Below are positions 6,422 to 7,955 of a DNA stretch of 7,955 nt, in pieces (position 1 is the first letter of the stretch; the number at the start of each line of letters is the position of its first letter). The position numbers and the translations under genes were made by a program. Source of the stretch: Candidatus Aerophobota bacterium (lineage in GTDB: Bacteria; Aerophobota; Aerophobia; Aerophobales; B3-G15); contig JAGGZA010000051.1 in assembly GCA_021162265.1 (NCBI GenBank), positions 1 through 7,955 of the forward strand, read 5' to 3'. The notes beneath the pieces are model-generated. The model did no database searches, had not been told where the DNA came from, and saw only the letters and a list, made by a program, of their open reading frames with translations.

Positions 6422-6440
6422 TTGCTATATTAAATAGCAA
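6422..6440. repeat. Perfect 7-bp-arm palindrome overlapping the rpsI -10 box
   Basis: TTGCTAT and ATAGCAA flank the five-base centre ATTAA. The palindrome covers the predicted -10 element and the probable start site. As DNA it has the size and symmetry of an operator for a dimeric repressor. As RNA it would form a weak A/U-rich hairpin. On the minus strand the T-run lies before the palindrome, not after it, so it does not look like an intrinsic terminator for the GlmU-like gene. In such A/T-rich DNA, chance remains possible. Confidence 0.45.
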
Positions 6441-6458
6441 AAAATTATTATTCGTCAA
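6429..6458 (-). promoter_or_regulatory. Predicted sigma-70-type promoter for rpsI-accD
   Basis: The minus strand carries TTGACG (6453-6458) and TTTAAT (6429-6434), each a five-of-six match to the -35 and -10 consensus, with an 18-base A/T-rich spacer. Transcription would begin near 6421-6423, giving a leader of about 35 nt that contains the rpsI ribosome binding site. It lies in one of only two sizeable gaps in the window, as expected for a ribosomal protein promoter. It would probably also drive accD, up to the hairpin beyond it. Confidence 0.6.
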
Positions 6459-6476
6459 ATTTATTGGGCTTTTCAG

Positions 6477-7694
6477 CTAAAGAGAAAGACTTTCCCCGGA
6501 CATAATCCGCTCATCCTTTGTAATATTATAAACATCCTCCAAAAGCTTAATGTGAGTGCGGGTCTGAGACACATCCCGCCTCGCAAACATCCTCTTTTGA
6601 GTCTTAACAACTGCAGGAAGATGATGTTCTGTTACCTGACCGAAACTCCGAGCATAATTACAGAAACTGGGAACGTTGGTAGTGACAAATCCATATACAT
6701 AGCTTGCCACTCCTATAATTTTACCTGTAAAAATACTGGTGTTTATAGCAGTCTTGGAATAATCACCAATTATACATCCTAAAAATTGCATGCCTGTGCG
6801 GACTTTTCTACCCTGATATCTTATAGTTACCTCTCCATAAGTATTTTTAAGATTGGAAACAGAAGTTCCGGCTCCCATGTTCACCCAGCTTCCAATCCAG
6901 CTGTGTCCCAGGAACCCATGATGTTGCTTGTTAGAGTAAGGCTCTATAACTGAACATTCAACTTCCCCTCCCACCTTACAGTTATGAGCAATGTGGCAGG
7001 TGTGTTTTATGCTGGTTCTTTCAATAATTCTGCAATTCTTACCAATATAAACAGGACCTTTCAAATAAACAAAAGGGAAAATTTTTGTATTGTCATCTAT
7101 TATTATAAATCCATCCTCTGTATCCATACAGGATGTTGGATGAATATCTACATTATTGCCAACAAACAAACCAGGCGAAATCTCCCTGAAATCTTTCTTA
7201 AGTTCTTCAAGATTTTCCTGAAAATACCGTTGATTATATTTAACAATGTCAAAAGGGTAATTAATAAGAGGAAACTTCTCTTCCAGAAAACTATAATCCT
7301 GTTCCCGCAGAAAATTTGTTAAAGAAAACTCATTAAATTTAGTTAAATCAAATTTTAGACGAGGGAAAAAGGCAAAGACTATTCTTGAATCATTTTCTGC
7401 AAGAAAGGGACTGCCTTCACCTGTTAAACCTAATATTTGTTCAAGGATACTATTCACCGGTGGGAAAGAGGCATTTATGAAGAGAACACTTTCCTCGTTA
7501 AGTGGAGAGTTTGGGAAATCCTCTTTGTAAAAATCTCTAAGATACTCGCGCAAAATATATGATACTTTCAACCCCTTTTTCTTTACTAAACTATAAAGAT
7601 TGGTACCACAAAGACTTATCCCAAAGGCACCCCTGGTTAAAGTTACAGGTCTTAACTCCCCTGCCAGATAATCTTCAAAAATAATGACCTGCAT
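6477..7694 (-). CDS. GlmU-family putative sugar nucleotidyltransferase / acyltransferase (alternative bacterial GlmU type)
   Basis: This 405-residue protein resembles the alternative GlmU family known from Bacteroidota and other lineages. That family has an atypical nucleotidyltransferase-like N-terminal domain and a left-handed beta-helix C-terminal domain, and is proposed to make UDP-GlcNAc or a related nucleotide sugar. The N-terminus has the family pattern of IIFED followed by LRPVTLTRG (14-22), rather than the LAAGxGTRM loop of classical GlmU. From about 175 to 345 lie hexapeptide-like repeats, with IGKNCRI (217-223), GHSWIGSWVNMGAGTSVSNL (263-282) and the adjoining KNTYG (283-287), the strongest family signature. 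A polar C-terminal helix-like tail follows. It starts one base after the glmS stop, with GGTGGAG formed by the end of glmS, so the two are translationally coupled. That context supports a role in hexosamine activation. The exact substrate is not proven by sequence. Confidence 0.88.
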   Translation of the reverse strand: MQVIIFEDYLAGELRPVTLTRGAFGISLCGTNLYSLVKKKGLKVSYILREYLRDFYKEDFPNSPLNEESVLFINASFPPVNSILEQILGLTGEGSPFLAENDSRIVFAFFPRLKFDLTKFNEFSLTNFLREQDYSFLEEKFPLINYPFDIVKYNQRYFQENLEELKKDFREISPGLFVGNNVDIHPTSCMDTEDGFIIIDDNTKIFPFVYLKGPVYIGKNCRIIERTSIKHTCHIAHNCKVGGEVECSVIEPYSNKQHHGFLGHSWIGSWVNMGAGTSVSNLKNTYGEVTIRYQGRKVRTGMQFLGCIIGDYSKTAINTSIFTGKIIGVASYVYGFVTTNVPSFCNYARSFGQVTEHHLPAVVKTQKRMFARRDVSQTRTHIKLLEDVYNITKDERIMSGESLSL

Positions 7695-7695
7695 C

Positions 7696-7955
7696 TTACT
7701 CCACCGTTACGCTTTTAGCGAGATTTCGTGGTTTGTCCACGTCACACCCCCTCAAAACAGCAATATAGTAAGCAAGAAGTTGAAGAGGAATAACTGAAAG
7801 AACAGGAGCAAGAAAATGAGGAGCAGGGGGAACACTGAATTTAAAATCACTAACTTCATCCATTTCATGATTCGCTTCTGTAATTATTGAAATTATCCTT
7901 CCTTTTCTTGCTTTTATTTCAGCCACATTGGATTTAACTTTATCAAGTATACAAC
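7696..7955 (-). CDS. glmS: Glutamine--fructose-6-phosphate aminotransferase GlmS, C-terminal fragment
   Basis: GlmS makes glucosamine-6-phosphate from fructose-6-phosphate and glutamine, the entry to UDP-GlcNAc for peptidoglycan and outer-envelope glycans. Only the last 86 or so residues are in the window. They belong to the second SIS (isomerase) domain: the conserved DKVKSNVAEIKAR region, the VIPLQLLAYYIAVLRG helix, and the near-invariant C-terminus DVDKPRNLAKSVTVE. The frame is open through the right edge and continues the family match (C-I-L-D-K-V-K-S-N) upstream of an in-frame GTG at 7926, so that GTG is internal and not the start. The downstream GlmU-like gene begins one base after the stop. 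Any glmS ribozyme or promoter would lie outside the window. Confidence 0.96.
   Translation of the reverse strand, partial: CILDKVKSNVAEIKARKGRIISIITEANHEMDEVSDFKFSVPPAPHFLAPVLSVIPLQLLAYYIAVLRGCDVDKPRNLAKSVTVE
7699..7705 (-). promoter_or_regulatory. Shine-Dalgarno for the GlmU-like gene inside the end of glmS
   Basis: GGTGGAG on the minus strand is encoded by the last glmS codons and lies four bases before the ATG at 7694. The spacing is short, but it is the only candidate site and implies coupling of the two genes. Confidence 0.55.

Noticed and set aside
6422..6440. Intrinsic terminator for the GlmU-like gene
   Set aside because: The stem is short and A/U-rich, and the T-run precedes it on the transcribed strand instead of following it.
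6387..6458. 24-residue N-terminal extension of S9 from a TTG codon
   Set aside because: The TTG coincides with the -35 box, it has no ribosome binding site, and the extension has no match to S9; ATG 6386 has AAGGAG upstream.
7696..7926. Short 76-residue gene starting at GTG 7926
   Set aside because: The frame stays open to the window edge and continues to match GlmS upstream of the GTG, so this is the 3' end of glmS.
1..7955. tRNA, rRNA, CRISPR, insertion sequence, phage or plasmid elements
   Set aside because: No cloverleaf-like, direct-repeat, transposase or integrase signals were seen, and coding genes fill all but two 90-nt gaps.

Overview
This window is gene-dense bacterial DNA, roughly 40% G+C by eye, with every credible gene on the minus strand. 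Read in transcription order (right to left) it holds: the 3' end of glmS; a GlmU-like sugar nucleotidyltransferase/acyltransferase; rpsI (ribosomal protein S9); accD (acetyl-CoA carboxylase beta); ispG (MEP isoprenoid pathway); pyrG (CTP synthase); rnfA and rnfB (membrane ferredoxin:NAD+ oxidoreductase subunits); and most of moeA (molybdenum cofactor), which runs off the left edge. I see no tRNA, rRNA, CRISPR array, insertion sequence, phage gene or tandem repeat.

The MEP pathway, dissociated AccD, GlmS and S9 mark a bacterium. RnfAB with a long, five-cluster RnfB, together with MoeA, points to an anaerobe with ferredoxin-based energy metabolism. The alternative GlmU-like protein is a family best known from Bacteroidota and also found in other, partly uncultured, lineages. 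I cannot assign a phylum from the sequence alone. The genetic code is standard.

Layout. Block 1 (7955-6477) is glmS plus the GlmU-like gene, 1 nt apart, for amino-sugar nucleotides. A 90-nt gap follows; it carries a good sigma-70-type promoter whose -10 box sits inside a perfect 7-bp-arm palindrome. Block 2 (6386-5145) is rpsI and accD, 9 nt apart. A second 90-nt gap holds a perfect 15-bp-stem hairpin ending only 15 nt before the ispG start codon. Block 3 (5054-1) is ispG-pyrG-rnfA-rnfB-moeA, with junctions of 1, 12 and 12 nt and a TAATG overlap, so it is almost certainly co-transcribed and translationally coupled.

How the genes fit together: GlmS and the GlmU-like protein (UDP-amino sugars), AccD (malonyl-CoA), IspG (isoprenoids, including the lipid carrier) and PyrG (CTP for phospholipid and sugar activation) all feed cell-envelope synthesis. 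IspG, RnfA/B and MoeA share iron-sulfur or redox-cofactor biology. This is mostly a conserved housekeeping region. I do not see a wholly new system. The points worth checking are the split Rnf locus (rnfAB without rnfCDGE beside it), the moeA coupling, S9 separated from L13, the non-canonical GlmU, a His in place of the substrate-binding Gln of the CTP synthase glutaminase motif, and the two structured intergenic regions.
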